NCBI GenBank assembly: GCA_036015235.1
Contig: CP107926.1
Coordinates: forward strand, 4,855,501 to 4,919,500
Source: Streptomyces sp. NBC_00433
GTDB taxonomy: Bacteria; Actinomycetota; Actinomycetes; Streptomycetales; Streptomycetaceae
Direction of reading: 5' to 3'
DNA length: 64,000 nt
The position numbers were made by a program, and so were the translations under genes. Positions 43,581 through 51,755 of this stretch are shown here, in pieces. Positions within the stretch are counted from its first letter, which is position 1. The number at the start of each line of letters is the position of its first letter. Under the pieces are notes generated by a model. That model was not told the DNA's origin. It ran no database searches and saw only the letters and a program-made list of their open reading frames with translations.

Positions 43581-43775
43581 TCAGTTGCCGGAGGTGGGGA
43601 GGGCGTCGCGCAGCGCAGACATGATCTGGTCGATGGACGGGGCGGCGCTGGTGCGGGCGAGGTAGAAGCCGAAGAGCAGGGCGACGATCGCGGCTCCGGC
43701 GCCGAGGGCGCGGTAGCGCATGAGCAGGGCCAGGAGGGCGCCGAAGAGGACGATCGCGGAGATGCTGAATGCCAT
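43581..43775 (-). CDS. small membrane protein, 64 aa
   Basis: Two hydrophobic helices with a short basic turn: FSISAIVLFGALLALLMRYR, then AGAAIVALLFGFYLARTS. A polar C-terminal tail follows. It lies next to another small membrane protein and upstream of the coupled DUF genes. It may be a spread (Spd) type protein that helps intramycelial transfer, judging from place and size only. Confidence 0.6.
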   Translation of the reverse strand: MAFSISAIVLFGALLALLMRYRALGAGAAIVALLFGFYLARTSAAPSIDQIMSALRDALPTSGN

Positions 43776-43796
43776 GGCGTTGCCTTTCCGGACGGT

Positions 43797-44048
43797 TCAG
43801 CGGGTGCCCTCGCGGTGGAGGCGGGTGGCGGCGTTGTAGAGGTGCCGGCCGACGCGGACGCGCTGGCCGTACCCCTTGCAGCGGCGGCACTCCCGGCCGC
43901 GGACGATCCGGCCGCGCCGGTTCTGCCGGACCTTGAAGCCGAAGCCGCCGCACCTGCGGCAGACGCCGAGTGGGCTGACCGCGCAGAGGGCCGCGTAACA
44001 GAGCGTCGCCAAGACGGCGAGGGTTATAGCGGAGACGAGCGGGGACAT
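43797..44048 (-). CDS. membrane-anchored CxxC zinc-ribbon protein
   Basis: An 83-residue protein with an N-terminal hydrophobic helix (VSAITLAVLATLCYAALCAV) and two CxxC knuckles (CRRCGGFGF and CRRCKGYGQ) spaced as in a DnaJ-type zinc ribbon. The tail is very basic (RVRVGRHLYNAATRLHREG). It may bind nucleic acid at the membrane. It sits just after the tra gene on the same strand. Confidence 0.7.
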   Translation of the reverse strand: MSPLVSAITLAVLATLCYAALCAVSPLGVCRRCGGFGFKVRQNRRGRIVRGRECRRCKGYGQRVRVGRHLYNAATRLHREGTR

Positions 44049-44093
44049 GGAGACCTCTTCCAGAGCGGAAAAAGGGTGTGCGAAATGAGCGGC

Positions 44094-44170
44094 GCTAGTG
44101 GCTAGTTGGCCGCTCAGAGCGGCTGTTGGCCGCTAGCGGGGGTGCTAGGTCTAGCGGGTGCCGGCGCTAG
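44094..44170. repeat. CTAG-rich repeat cluster next to tra gene (candidate transfer locus)
   Basis: Six CTAG tetramers lie within 77 bases, mostly as GCTAG (44094, 44101, 44132, 44144, 44166) plus TCTAGC at 44150. CTAG is scarce in streptomycete DNA. The cluster also repeats TTGGCCGCT. It lies directly downstream of the FtsK-like translocase gene, where conjugative Streptomyces plasmids carry their cis-acting transfer locus (clt) with short TraB-binding repeats. Confidence 0.55.
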
Positions 44171-44179
44171 GCCGGACAG

Positions 44180-46282
44180 CTACGCGGCGGCGGTGCCGTC
44201 GTCACGGCGAGCGATGGCAGCGAGGACATCGGCCCGGCGCACACCGCGGCGGTTGGCGCCCTTGCCGTCCTCCGTCGTGCCCCAGACCTGGACGGTGCGG
44301 ATGCCGTACGGCTTGAGCGCGGCGGCCAGTTGCTCAGGGCTCCACTGGCCGTAGACGTCCGGGCGGAGTTCGGCGAGGCGGGCGACGATGTCCTCGCTCC
44401 ACGCCTTCGCCTTGCCGGACGGCAGCGCCGCGCCGACATCGGCGAGGAGGTCGTACGACGCGGACGCGTCCGCCTCGGGCTGCTCGCCGACGGCGTGACC
44501 GGTGAGCCTGCCGGCTTGCTGGCGCAGGGCGCGGATGCGCAGGGCCAGGGCCTCGGCGGTGGGGGCGTTGACCTCGACGCAGCGCACGATGCGGGCGTCG
44601 GCACCCTCGCCGACGAACCACGCGATGCCCTTGTCCCCCCAGGCCAGGGTGTTGGCGCGGATGCCGCGCTTGTAGGAGCCGGTCCCGAGCACCATGTCGT
44701 TCTCGATCTGGCCCATGACCTTGAGGCACCAACGGACCGTGGCGTTTGCGGAGATGCCGGTCGGCAGCGACTTCGAGTCCGGCCGTTGCGTGGCCAGGAG
44801 GAGCGTGATGCCCAGCGCCGGGCCGCGCTTGACCAGGTCGGTGCAGTGCTCCTCGAACTCGGCGCCGTACTTGGGGTGTTCGAACCACTTCTGGCACTCG
44901 TCCACGCCGACGACGATCGGGTGCAGTCCGAGTCTGCGCATGTCGGCGAGGGCGGAGGTGACCTTCGACTCCGGGCAGAGGTCCTTGGGCAGTTCGCGGA
45001 TGACCTTCGCCCGCCGCCGCAACTCGGCGCGCAGCTCGCGCAGATCGGCGAGGGCGTAGGCGATGTCCTCGTCCTCTTCGCCCGCCCGGTAGCGGTGGGC
45101 GACGTGGGCGAGTGCGGACAGGTCGCCGGTGCCCTTGAGGTCGTACGCGTGGATCTCGGCGCGCAGGTCCATGCAGGCGATGAGCAGGACGAGCCGGAGC
45201 AGGAACGTCTTGCCCATCCGCGGCACCGCTCCGACGATCCCGGACACGTACATCAGCGACTGCGCCACCCAGCGGCCGCGCTGGTCCGTGGCGAACGGCT
45301 GCGCTTTGAAGAGGTCCAGCGGCTTGGCCGCCAGCAGCGGCCATTTGGGCTGCGTGGTCTGGGACATGTCCTGGTCGCCGACCCACAGGCGCAGCCGCCC
45401 GGTGTGCTCGTCGGGTACGGCCTCCGGCCATACGCAGCCGAGCGGGCGCCGAAGCCCGGAAGCCAGCCGTTCGCGGCGGTCGATCACGTCGGCGACGGTG
45501 ACGCCGTACGGGAGGTCGCCCTCCGCGAGCCAGCCGGGGCCGTCGCGGGTGATGGGCGCGGTGAAGGCGAAGCCGGGGCCGCCCTTGGACTGCGCCTGGT
45601 TGATCGCGGGGATGCCGAGGGCGCCGAGTGCGCGTAGGACGATATCGCTGGTGAGCTTGGTGGCGCGGGGGATCTCCACAGCCCTGTGGATAACCGGATC
45701 GTCGGCCGGCTGCCCGAGCCTGCCGAGCGCCATGACCGCCACGGCGGCGACTACGGCGAGCGTCCAGACAGGGGCGAGGACGTACGCCGCCAGCGCGGCG
45801 ACCGGGCCGAGGACGGAGGCGACGATGCCGACGACGGTGCGCCAGCGCACCCGCCGGTCCCGTTGCCGCGAGAGCTTGAGGTACTCCTCGATGTCCTCGT
45901 GCGTGGCCGCCGCCTGCCGCAGCGGCTCCCCCTCGGCGTCGACCAGCCACCGCAGCACCCCACCGACGAAGCGGGCGGCGCCGCGGGGCGCGCGGAGGGC
46001 CAGGCGCAGGGCGTACCAGGGCGCGCGGGCCACGTGATACGCGCTGACGTGCCCGGCATACGCGGTGACGCCCTTCGCGGCGGCCTCGAACTCCTGCCGC
46101 GACCGCGCCCACGCCGGCACGACCGGCCGCCGCTTCGCGCCGCGAACCCGATCCAGCAGCCTCGGTCCGGGCGGGACGGAGACGGGCTTGTCGACTACGA
46201 GCGGGGTCTCCGTGTCGATTGATACCTCCTCCGGGTGCGGTAACGGACCGCGCCCGGGGTCGTCTTGCCTGTCGTGTTTCAC
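44180..46282 (-). CDS. FtsK/SpoIIIE-type DNA translocase (TraSA-like transfer protein)
   Basis: A 700-residue membrane ATPase that would move double-stranded DNA between hyphae. Two hydrophobic segments lie at about 148-185. The motor domain has Walker A GAVPRMGKTF (351-360) and Walker B PIVVGVDECQ (455-464), and the FtsK-like LLATQRPDSKSLPTGISAN. The C-terminal region (LRPDVYGQWSPEQLAAAL to the end) is a winged-helix-like DNA-reading domain. Of the conjugation functions expected in an AICE, this is the one essential protein. It begins 61 bp after the DUF2637 gene and precedes a CTAG repeat cluster. Confidence 0.93.
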   Translation of the reverse strand: MKHDRQDDPGRGPLPHPEEVSIDTETPLVVDKPVSVPPGPRLLDRVRGAKRRPVVPAWARSRQEFEAAAKGVTAYAGHVSAYHVARAPWYALRLALRAPRGAARFVGGVLRWLVDAEGEPLRQAAATHEDIEEYLKLSRQRDRRVRWRTVVGIVASVLGPVAALAAYVLAPVWTLAVVAAVAVMALGRLGQPADDPVIHRAVEIPRATKLTSDIVLRALGALGIPAINQAQSKGGPGFAFTAPITRDGPGWLAEGDLPYGVTVADVIDRRERLASGLRRPLGCVWPEAVPDEHTGRLRLWVGDQDMSQTTQPKWPLLAAKPLDLFKAQPFATDQRGRWVAQSLMYVSGIVGAVPRMGKTFLLRLVLLIACMDLRAEIHAYDLKGTGDLSALAHVAHRYRAGEEDEDIAYALADLRELRAELRRRAKVIRELPKDLCPESKVTSALADMRRLGLHPIVVGVDECQKWFEHPKYGAEFEEHCTDLVKRGPALGITLLLATQRPDSKSLPTGISANATVRWCLKVMGQIENDMVLGTGSYKRGIRANTLAWGDKGIAWFVGEGADARIVRCVEVNAPTAEALALRIRALRQQAGRLTGHAVGEQPEADASASYDLLADVGAALPSGKAKAWSEDIVARLAELRPDVYGQWSPEQLAAALKPYGIRTVQVWGTTEDGKGANRRGVRRADVLAAIARRDDGTAAA

Positions 46283-46311
46283 TGGCAGTCCCTTCCTTCG
46301 CAGGAGGTGTG

Positions 46312-46354
46312 CCGGGGCCTGGCCCTACCCGCCAAAGCAGCGGTCAGGCCCCGG
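46312..46354 (-). terminator. hairpin between DUF2637 and tra genes
   Basis: CCGGGGCCTG (46312-46321) pairs exactly with 46345-46354 across a 23-base loop. It covers the stop codon of the DUF2637 gene. It lies inside the minus-strand transfer run and may reduce read-through into the tra gene. Confidence 0.5.
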
Positions 46355-47468
46355 TGTTGTTGGAGCGAGCGGTGTTCACCGGACGCGGGCCGCGTTCGGT
46401 GTCGAGCCGTACGAACACGCTGTGGACGTAGCTCGGCGCGCGGGTCGCCCGCCGGGCCGTTTCGCGGACGGTGAGACCGTCGGCCCAGCCGGCTTCGATC
46501 GCGGCGAGGGCGTCGGTGGTGCTGAGCTTGGGTCGAGGCTGTTCAGATGATCGGGCGGTGTCGTTCACCGGCGGGAGGTCGGTGAACAGCAGCCGTGGGT
46601 ACGAGCGGATCGTCGCTGTCGCCCGGTGCATCTCGTCCCGGGCCTGGCCCGCCAGCGCGGACGCGGCGGGGTCTCGGGCCAACTCAGCCCACGGCGAGGG
46701 AAGATCGATGACCGCCAGCGCGGCGGCATTGCGACGGGCGGAGAGTTGGCCCAGCAGCTTGCGGCGCTGCTCGCGGTCGTCGCCGACAGAGGCTCTGGCG
46801 ACGGCTGCGGACAGTCGGCGGGTGATGCGCCGCCCACGTCGCTTGCCCCTGTCGGCGGGACCGATCTCGGCGAGGCGCGCGGCCAGCGCAACGGCTCGTA
46901 CGGTCGCTCGGTCGCGGGTGATCTGGGCTGCGTCGCGGTGGCGTTCGGCGATGCCGAGCCGGGAGAGCAGGCGTTCGTGCAACTCCCGTGCCAGCAGCGC
47001 CCCGAAGCCGCGCGAGGCCGCATCCGGCTTGCGGTGGCGTAGCTCGATGCCCATGGCGAGGTGCCAGAGCATCGCGGCCATGACCGGTCCGACGAAGGCG
47101 CGTACGGTGCCGCCGACCGGCCCCGACTCGGCGTACGCCGGGATGATCTGGACCGACGTGATCGCCCAGACCAGCACCCCTGGGACGCCGGGCGCGGCGT
47201 TCGGCCCGTTGAGGTTCTGCCGGGCCATGAGGGCGGTCGCGAAGAGCGCAAGTTCGGCAGCACCGAACATCGCGGCGCGTTCAGCCGTACCGGCCATGTC
47301 GAGGAAGTCGGCGGCGAAGCGCCAGGACGTATCGGCGCTGTAGGCCGTGCAGCCGACTGCCGCGAGGGCGGCGACCCGGATAGCGGGGGTGCCGCGCCTC
47401 AGCAGCTTTACGGCGTAAAGAACGAGACAGGCGGCGGCGGCCGCGGCGACGACGTACAACGGGTTCAC
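46344..47468 (-). CDS. DUF2637/SpdB-like membrane protein with C-terminal HTH
   Basis: A 374-residue protein. The first 140 residues hold four hydrophobic helices of the DUF2637 type (ALAAVGCTAYSADTSWRFA; AELALFATALMARQN). A long basic cytosolic part follows. The last 60 residues look like a helix-turn-helix (TTDALAAIEAGWADGLTVRE, then ATRAPSYVHSVFVRLD). Proteins of this kind lie beside tra in AICEs and Streptomyces plasmids and are counted with the spread functions. The start overlaps the stop of the 88-aa gene upstream. Confidence 0.82.
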   Translation of the reverse strand: MNPLYVVAAAAAACLVLYAVKLLRRGTPAIRVAALAAVGCTAYSADTSWRFAADFLDMAGTAERAAMFGAAELALFATALMARQNLNGPNAAPGVPGVLVWAITSVQIIPAYAESGPVGGTVRAFVGPVMAAMLWHLAMGIELRHRKPDAASRGFGALLARELHERLLSRLGIAERHRDAAQITRDRATVRAVALAARLAEIGPADRGKRRGRRITRRLSAAVARASVGDDREQRRKLLGQLSARRNAAALAVIDLPSPWAELARDPAASALAGQARDEMHRATATIRSYPRLLFTDLPPVNDTARSSEQPRPKLSTTDALAAIEAGWADGLTVRETARRATRAPSYVHSVFVRLDTERGPRPVNTARSNNTGA

Positions 47469-47731
47469 GATGCCGCCCCCGCCTTGCGGTCGCCCCGGAA
47501 CAGCGCGGCTCCGCCAAGTCGTACGGCGTGCAACGCGTCCTCCATGGCGAAGTCGTCGCGCTCGCCCTCTTCCAGCAGCTCGGCGAGGACGTCGCGGGCG
47601 GCGGTCAGGCGGGCGGTGCGGTGCTCGGCGGACTCGCAGGGCCAGCCGAGGAAGAGGTCGCGGAAGTCCTCCGGGACCTCGGGTAAGCCGTGGCCGTCGG
47701 ATGCGCGGCGGCCACCGGTAGGTGGAGGCAT
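47465..47731 (-). CDS. small hypothetical protein, 88 aa
   Basis: A soluble acidic protein with helices EDFRDLFLGWPCESAEHRTA and VLAELLEEGERDDFAMEDAL. The ATG at 47731 is the first good start, and the stop overlaps the DUF2637 start (ATGA). It is the first gene of the minus-strand transfer operon, divergent from the KorSA-like regulator. Confidence 0.7.
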   Translation of the reverse strand: MPPPTGGRRASDGHGLPEVPEDFRDLFLGWPCESAEHRTARLTAARDVLAELLEEGERDDFAMEDALHAVRLGGAALFRGDRKAGAAS

Positions 47732-47907
47732 GGCCTCTCCTGAGTCCTGGGTGGATGGGTGATCCGGCAGGCGCGTGGGCCGCCGGATGGTGCGTTTCAG
47801 GCGCGCTATGGAGTTCTCAAGCAGCAAGAGCTGTCCCTCTTCAAGAGATCCTGTCCTCAGGTCCTCTTTAGGAGTAACGAAGACTATGGCGCACTCGCTC
47901 TGACTCG

Positions 47908-47934
47908 TCAAGACCTCTTGAGGACTTGTATGCT
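47908..47934 (+). promoter_or_regulatory. promoter with TCAAGA-CC-TCTTGA operator
   Basis: The inverted repeat TCAAGACCTCTTGA (47908-47921) lies just before a -10-like TATGCT (47929-47934), upstream of the GntR gene. A near copy TCAAGACGTCTTTA occurs at 54692-54705 before the gene at 54723. It is probably the operator of the GntR repressor, also controlling the divergent transfer genes. Confidence 0.55.
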
Positions 47935-47966
47935 GAAGCCGCCCGACGATCAGGACGGTGGCGCAC

Positions 47967-48755
47967 ATGGCCAAGGCATACGAGCGGATCGCTGACGATC
48001 TCCGTGATCGCATCCGCGCAGGTGAGTTGGCTCCAGGCGACCAACTACCCTCCGAGACCGCTCTCGTGGACAAGTACGGGAAGAGCCTTCCGACGGTCCG
48101 CCAGGCGCTGGGGTTGCTCCAAGCCGAAGGGCTGATCGAAAAGCAGCACGGCCGCGGCAACTTCGTCCGGCGGCCACGTACGCCCGTGTTGCGGACGAAC
48201 CTCCGCCACCAGTGGGAGAAGGACCGCGCTCGCGAGCCTGAACAGGAACGCAAGCAGACGGGCGCCACCGAGCACGACACAGGACTCGACATAGGCGACC
48301 TGGTGTTCCATGCGGCATACGACCAGGTCGAAGCGGGCGAGGAAGTGGCCGGGATCTTCGGCGTACCCGTCGGCACGGTCATGGTGGAGCGCACCTACCG
48401 CACCCGCTACCGGGCTGAGCAATACCCGTTCAGCCTGGTCGACTCCTACCTCGTGCGCGACATGGTCGGCGCGAACCCGGAACTCCTGGACGCCGCTAGC
48501 GAGCCGTGGCCCGGCGGTACGCAGAGCCAGCTCCACACGGTCGGCATCGAACTGGACCGGATCGAGGAACGCGTCCTGGCCCGCCCGCCCGCCGCGGACG
48601 AGGCCGAAGAACTGGGCCTGCCGCCGGGCACATCGCTGATCGTCCTCGGTAAAACGTCGTACGACACCACCGGCCGCGTAGTGGAGCACTCCTTCGTCCG
48701 ACTGCCGGGCGACCGCACGGCACTGTCATTCACCACCAACCTGGAAAGGTGGTGA
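47967..48755 (+). CDS. GntR-family (HutC type) repressor, KorSA-like
   Basis: A 262-residue regulator. The N-terminal winged helix reads YERIADDLRDRIRAGELAPG, then LPSETALVDKYGKSLPTVRQ and GRGNFVRR. The C-terminal UTRA domain binds a small effector (TVMVERTYRTRY, SLVDSYLVRDM, FVRLPGDRTAL). In pSAM2-type elements, KorSA of this family represses the transfer and replication genes. The position divergent from the transfer run fits. The ATG at 47967 is used; a GTG at 47958 is possible. It couples to the glycosyltransferase gene. Confidence 0.9.
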   Translation: MAKAYERIADDLRDRIRAGELAPGDQLPSETALVDKYGKSLPTVRQALGLLQAEGLIEKQHGRGNFVRRPRTPVLRTNLRHQWEKDRAREPEQERKQTGATEHDTGLDIGDLVFHAAYDQVEAGEEVAGIFGVPVGTVMVERTYRTRYRAEQYPFSLVDSYLVRDMVGANPELLDAASEPWPGGTQSQLHTVGIELDRIEERVLARPPAADEAEELGLPPGTSLIVLGKTSYDTTGRVVEHSFVRLPGDRTALSFTTNLERW

Positions 48756-49510
48756 CCGGCGTGCCGGTCCGCCGCATCGACGTCATCACGGCCGTTCACA
48801 CGCCCTCGGCGCCTTTCCTCGCGGACGCGTACAAGTCGCTGTGCGCGCAGGAGCTGCCGGACGGCTGGGAGTGGCACTGGGTCATCCAGGAAGACGGCTT
48901 CGGCGACGCTGTACGGCCGCATGTCCCCGACGATCCGCGCGTCACCTTCCACCAGGGTCGGCCCGGTGGCCCCGGCGTGGCCCGCACGATGGCGTTGGCG
49001 TACGTATCAGGCCCGTACGTGAAAGTCCTCGACGCCGACGACCAGTTGACCCTGGGCGCCCTGGCCCGCGACCTGGCCCTCCTGGAAGCCGACCCGGCCC
49101 TCGGCTGGGCGACCTCCCGCGTCCTGGACCTGCTCCCCGACGGCTCGACGGCCGGCTTCGACGCGGACCCGGAAGACGGTCCCCTCGCGAGGGGCGTCGT
49201 CTTCGACTTCTGGAAGGCCAACGGCTACCGCGCCCAGGTCCACCCGGCGACCCTCTTCATCCGCCGCGACCTCCTGCTCGCCCTCGGCGGCTGGATGGCC
49301 CTCCCGGCATCCGAGGACACCGGCCTCCTCCTGGCCCTCAACGCCGTGAGTCCCGGCTACTTCACCCGCGAGTACGGCCTGCTCTACCGCAAGTGGGAGG
49401 GCCAGGCCACGGCCCAAAGTACCCACACCGAAACTGCGGAACGCGATGCACGCCTATCTGTCGTTCGGGCCAGAGCCCAAACGCTTGCCGACTCCGACTG
49501 GGCCCGCTGA
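48752..49510 (+). CDS. family 2 glycosyltransferase
   Basis: A 252-residue GT-A fold enzyme. It shows VITAVHTPSAPFLADAYKSL at the start and the nucleotide-sugar binding DxD in VLDADDQLTLGAL. A third motif, ALPASEDTGLLLALN, carries the usual ED pair. No membrane segment is seen. The GTG at 48752 overlaps the stop of the GntR gene. The acceptor is unknown. A degenerate piece of a homologous gene lies at 61196-61290, beyond attR. Confidence 0.88.
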   Translation: MTGVPVRRIDVITAVHTPSAPFLADAYKSLCAQELPDGWEWHWVIQEDGFGDAVRPHVPDDPRVTFHQGRPGGPGVARTMALAYVSGPYVKVLDADDQLTLGALARDLALLEADPALGWATSRVLDLLPDGSTAGFDADPEDGPLARGVVFDFWKANGYRAQVHPATLFIRRDLLLALGGWMALPASEDTGLLLALNAVSPGYFTREYGLLYRKWEGQATAQSTHTETAERDARLSVVRARAQTLADSDWAR

Positions 49511-49530
49511 ACATAGAATTCTCCTGCTTT

Positions 49531-50289
49531 TCAGCTTGAGTTGGGGTGGTCGGCGACGAATGCCATCCGAGAATGTGGGAATCGCTCGGACCGGGGGTCG
49601 AGAAGGTCGATGAGTGAGATCAAGTTCTGTTGAACTTCTGCTAGCCGGGACACCGCAGCGCCTGTGTTCGCGGCCAGAAGGTCGACGTCCGAGAGAAGGC
49701 GGCGGAACCAGTCGAGGAACTGGTCGTCCGTGTCGAGCCTCGACGAGAACTCGGCGAAGCCGAGACATCGGCGCTGGCCTGGACCGCCGTCCGGATGGAT
49801 CATCATCTCGCCTATTGCCCGTTGCTCCACGCGGAACAGGCGCAGCGCGTTACTACCCTGGGAGATGTTGTTCAGCGCGGAGCTGACCTCGGATATCTTG
49901 CTCATGATGCTGTGGTTTGTGCGTGATGTTCCTAGATTAAGAAATTGAACATCCCGGCGCATGATCTCTACCCAGCCGAGATACTCGGCAAGTACGAATA
50001 CGGTGCTGCGGCGCGCGAACTCAGCTTCTCCGGCTGTTCCGTTGGTCAAGAATGAGGTGAGATATCCGCTGCCTCGGTTTGGATCAAGATCGACAGTATG
50101 ACCGCGGAGAATGTTGAATAATCTGGCCTGTAGGTCGTACGCGGCCCAAGCCAGCGACCCACCGTATGTTTCCATCAGACTGCGTTTTTCCATTGTGCGC
50201 AGGCGTCGTTGAGTCCAGTAGCCCAGAAAGGCTGTTGCTGCTGCACTGGTCAGAGCGAGGACTGCGGACACGAACGTAATAGCGTCCAT
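49531..50289 (-). CDS. membrane-anchored hypothetical protein, 252 aa
   Basis: One N-terminal transmembrane helix (AITFVSAVLALTSAAATAFL) is followed by a long cytosolic helical domain. The segments include ETYGGSLAWAAYDLQARLFN, EFARRSTVFVLAEYLGWVEI and WFRRLLSDVDLLAANTGAAV. The layout (anchor plus a helical body starting with YWTQRR) resembles the protein at 54723-55289, but I see no clear homology. GC is lower than in the neighbours. The gene is convergent with the glycosyltransferase and has no named family. Confidence 0.7.
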   Translation of the reverse strand: MDAITFVSAVLALTSAAATAFLGYWTQRRLRTMEKRSLMETYGGSLAWAAYDLQARLFNILRGHTVDLDPNRGSGYLTSFLTNGTAGEAEFARRSTVFVLAEYLGWVEIMRRDVQFLNLGTSRTNHSIMSKISEVSSALNNISQGSNALRLFRVEQRAIGEMMIHPDGGPGQRRCLGFAEFSSRLDTDDQFLDWFRRLLSDVDLLAANTGAAVSRLAEVQQNLISLIDLLDPRSERFPHSRMAFVADHPNSS

Positions 50290-50396
50290 GATGACTTTCC
50301 CCCAACGAAGGCTCGCGGGAGTGCGCGGTGGCTTCCCGTCCTAGCGTGTGCGCGGTGTGGTGTCTCCCCACATCTGTTGCATGAACTGGCTGTTCG

Positions 50397-51152
50397 CTAC
50401 GGGTTGACGGGGACCTCGTACACGACCTCGCACGCGGTTGTCGGCACGATGATGTCGGCCGTCTCCACTGGACGGCCGTCGTCGCTGTAGTACGTGCGCT
50501 GGATATGCGTGACCAGCGTGCCCTTCTGGACGCCCAGCAGCGTGGCCTCCTCTGGGCTGGCCTGGCGCGGCTCAGGCCGTTCCACCGCCCGGCTGACCGT
50601 GATGCCGATCTCCGCCATGCGGCGGACGACGCCGATCCCCGCGTGTGGGCCGGCCTCCGGGAGGACGACGAGGGTGCCGGCCGTCAGGGCGTAGGGCTCC
50701 CAACTGGTCGAGAGCTGCACCGGCTTGCCGTCGGCGAGAAATTCGTAGGCCGTGCGCACGCACAAGTCGCCCTCGGTGATGCCGAGTCGGGCGGCGATGT
50801 CGGCCGGGGCCGGCACCTTGGCGTCGGTGCGGCTCTCCCACGTCCCGCGGCGCCCGAGCGCCGCCATGTCCGCGGCGAAGGGCGAACCGCCTGCCTGCTC
50901 GCGATAGATGGACCGCACCATCCGCAGCCGTTCGCGCGGCTCAGCGACGTACGTACCTGACCCGGCCCGGCCCTCCAGGGTGCCCAGGGAGATCAGTAGC
51001 TCCTGCGCCCGCCGGATGACGTTCTCGCCGACCCCGTACTCCTGGCCCAGCTCGGCGCGAGATGGCAGCCGGTCCCCCGGCGACCACTCGTGGCTCGCGA
51101 TGCGCGCGCGCAGCACGTCGGCGATGCGGAGATACGGCGGCTGATCAGGCAT
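50397..51152 (-). CDS. GntR-family (HutC type) regulator
   Basis: A 251-residue regulator with winged helix YLRIADVLRARIASHEWSPG, then RLPSRAELGQEYGVGENVIR, followed by a UTRA effector domain (AYEFLADGKPVQLSTSWEP, HIQRTYYSDDGRP). The divergent promoter region at 51162-51192 holds two CTAGTNNACTAG palindromes and is the likely operator. It is distinct from the KorSA-like protein at 47967 and the regulator at 51752. Confidence 0.9.
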   Translation of the reverse strand: MPDQPPYLRIADVLRARIASHEWSPGDRLPSRAELGQEYGVGENVIRRAQELLISLGTLEGRAGSGTYVAEPRERLRMVRSIYREQAGGSPFAADMAALGRRGTWESRTDAKVPAPADIAARLGITEGDLCVRTAYEFLADGKPVQLSTSWEPYALTAGTLVVLPEAGPHAGIGVVRRMAEIGITVSRAVERPEPRQASPEEATLLGVQKGTLVTHIQRTYYSDDGRPVETADIIVPTTACEVVYEVPVNP

Positions 51153-51161
51153 GTGGACAAT

Positions 51162-51192
51162 CTAGTCCACTAGCTCTAATCTAGTTAACTAG
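51162..51192. promoter_or_regulatory. paired CTAGTNNACTAG operators
   Basis: Two palindromes, CTAGTCCACTAG (51162-51173) and CTAGTTAACTAG (51181-51192), lie 19 bases apart in the gap between the minus-strand GntR gene and the plus-strand operon. Two equal sites in a divergent gap fit autoregulation by a dimeric GntR protein. Confidence 0.65.
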
Positions 51193-51231
51193 CATCACTG
51201 AGGGTGCTCACTTGGCAACGGAGGACGCCTT

Positions 51232-51483
51232 GTGCCGCCACGCGACGCCCGCATCGCGGACCTCTTCGCGCGCCTTACCGCCGCAGGTCTGGCGCCTGAG
51301 CAGAAGGAGTACGCCGATCGCACGCTTATCGGGGCCCGAGTCGCCGACGACTTTCCGGCGGAGGCATGGCCCGAGGTGCTTGCCGCGCTGGAGACAGCCG
51401 ATTCGTTCGGCTCCGCTGACCGCGCCGGGGGAGACCGCCACCTCTGGGCCGCCTTCCGCCGCACCAACCGCCATAGGAGATGA
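51232..51483 (+). CDS. small hypothetical protein, 83 aa
   Basis: A soluble protein, helical at the start (DARIADLFARLTAAGLAPEQ) and with WPEVLAALETADSFGSADRA in the middle. The GTG start is the only reasonable one. It is the first gene of a tightly overlapping plus-strand run (51232-53627) whose next gene begins in its stop codon. Function unknown. Confidence 0.65.
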   Translation: MPPRDARIADLFARLTAAGLAPEQKEYADRTLIGARVADDFPAEAWPEVLAALETADSFGSADRAGGDRHLWAAFRRTNRHRR

Positions 51484-51755
51484 CCACCGTGCTCCACCTC
51501 GTCCGCACAGTTGCCGCCTGGCTCGCCCGGCAACTGCTCCCCGCGAGAAGATCCCACCCCCAACGCCCGGTCACGGTAGGGCCGTCTAGCTCACCGGTCA
51601 GCACCCAGGCCCGGCGGCCGTTACGGTCCCACGCGCCGACGCCACACGGTTGGACTGACGGCGGTCCGTTGCTCCGCCCGTACGTCCTGAGCACCGAGGA
51701 ATGGACGCGTCGCCGACGCGAGGGCTGGCCGAGGGCGGTGAGCCGCTCCTCATGA
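51480..51755 (+). CDS. small basic hypothetical protein, 91 aa
   Basis: A basic, Pro/Ser/Arg-rich protein with a short amphipathic start (TTVLHLVRTVAAWLARQLLP) and a conserved-looking end PYVLSTEEWTRRRREGW. Start and stop both overlap the neighbouring genes (ATGA), so it is probably real and co-translated. The family is not recognised. Confidence 0.6.
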   Translation: MTTVLHLVRTVAAWLARQLLPARRSHPQRPVTVGPSSSPVSTQARRPLRSHAPTPHGWTDGGPLLRPYVLSTEEWTRRRREGWPRAVSRSS

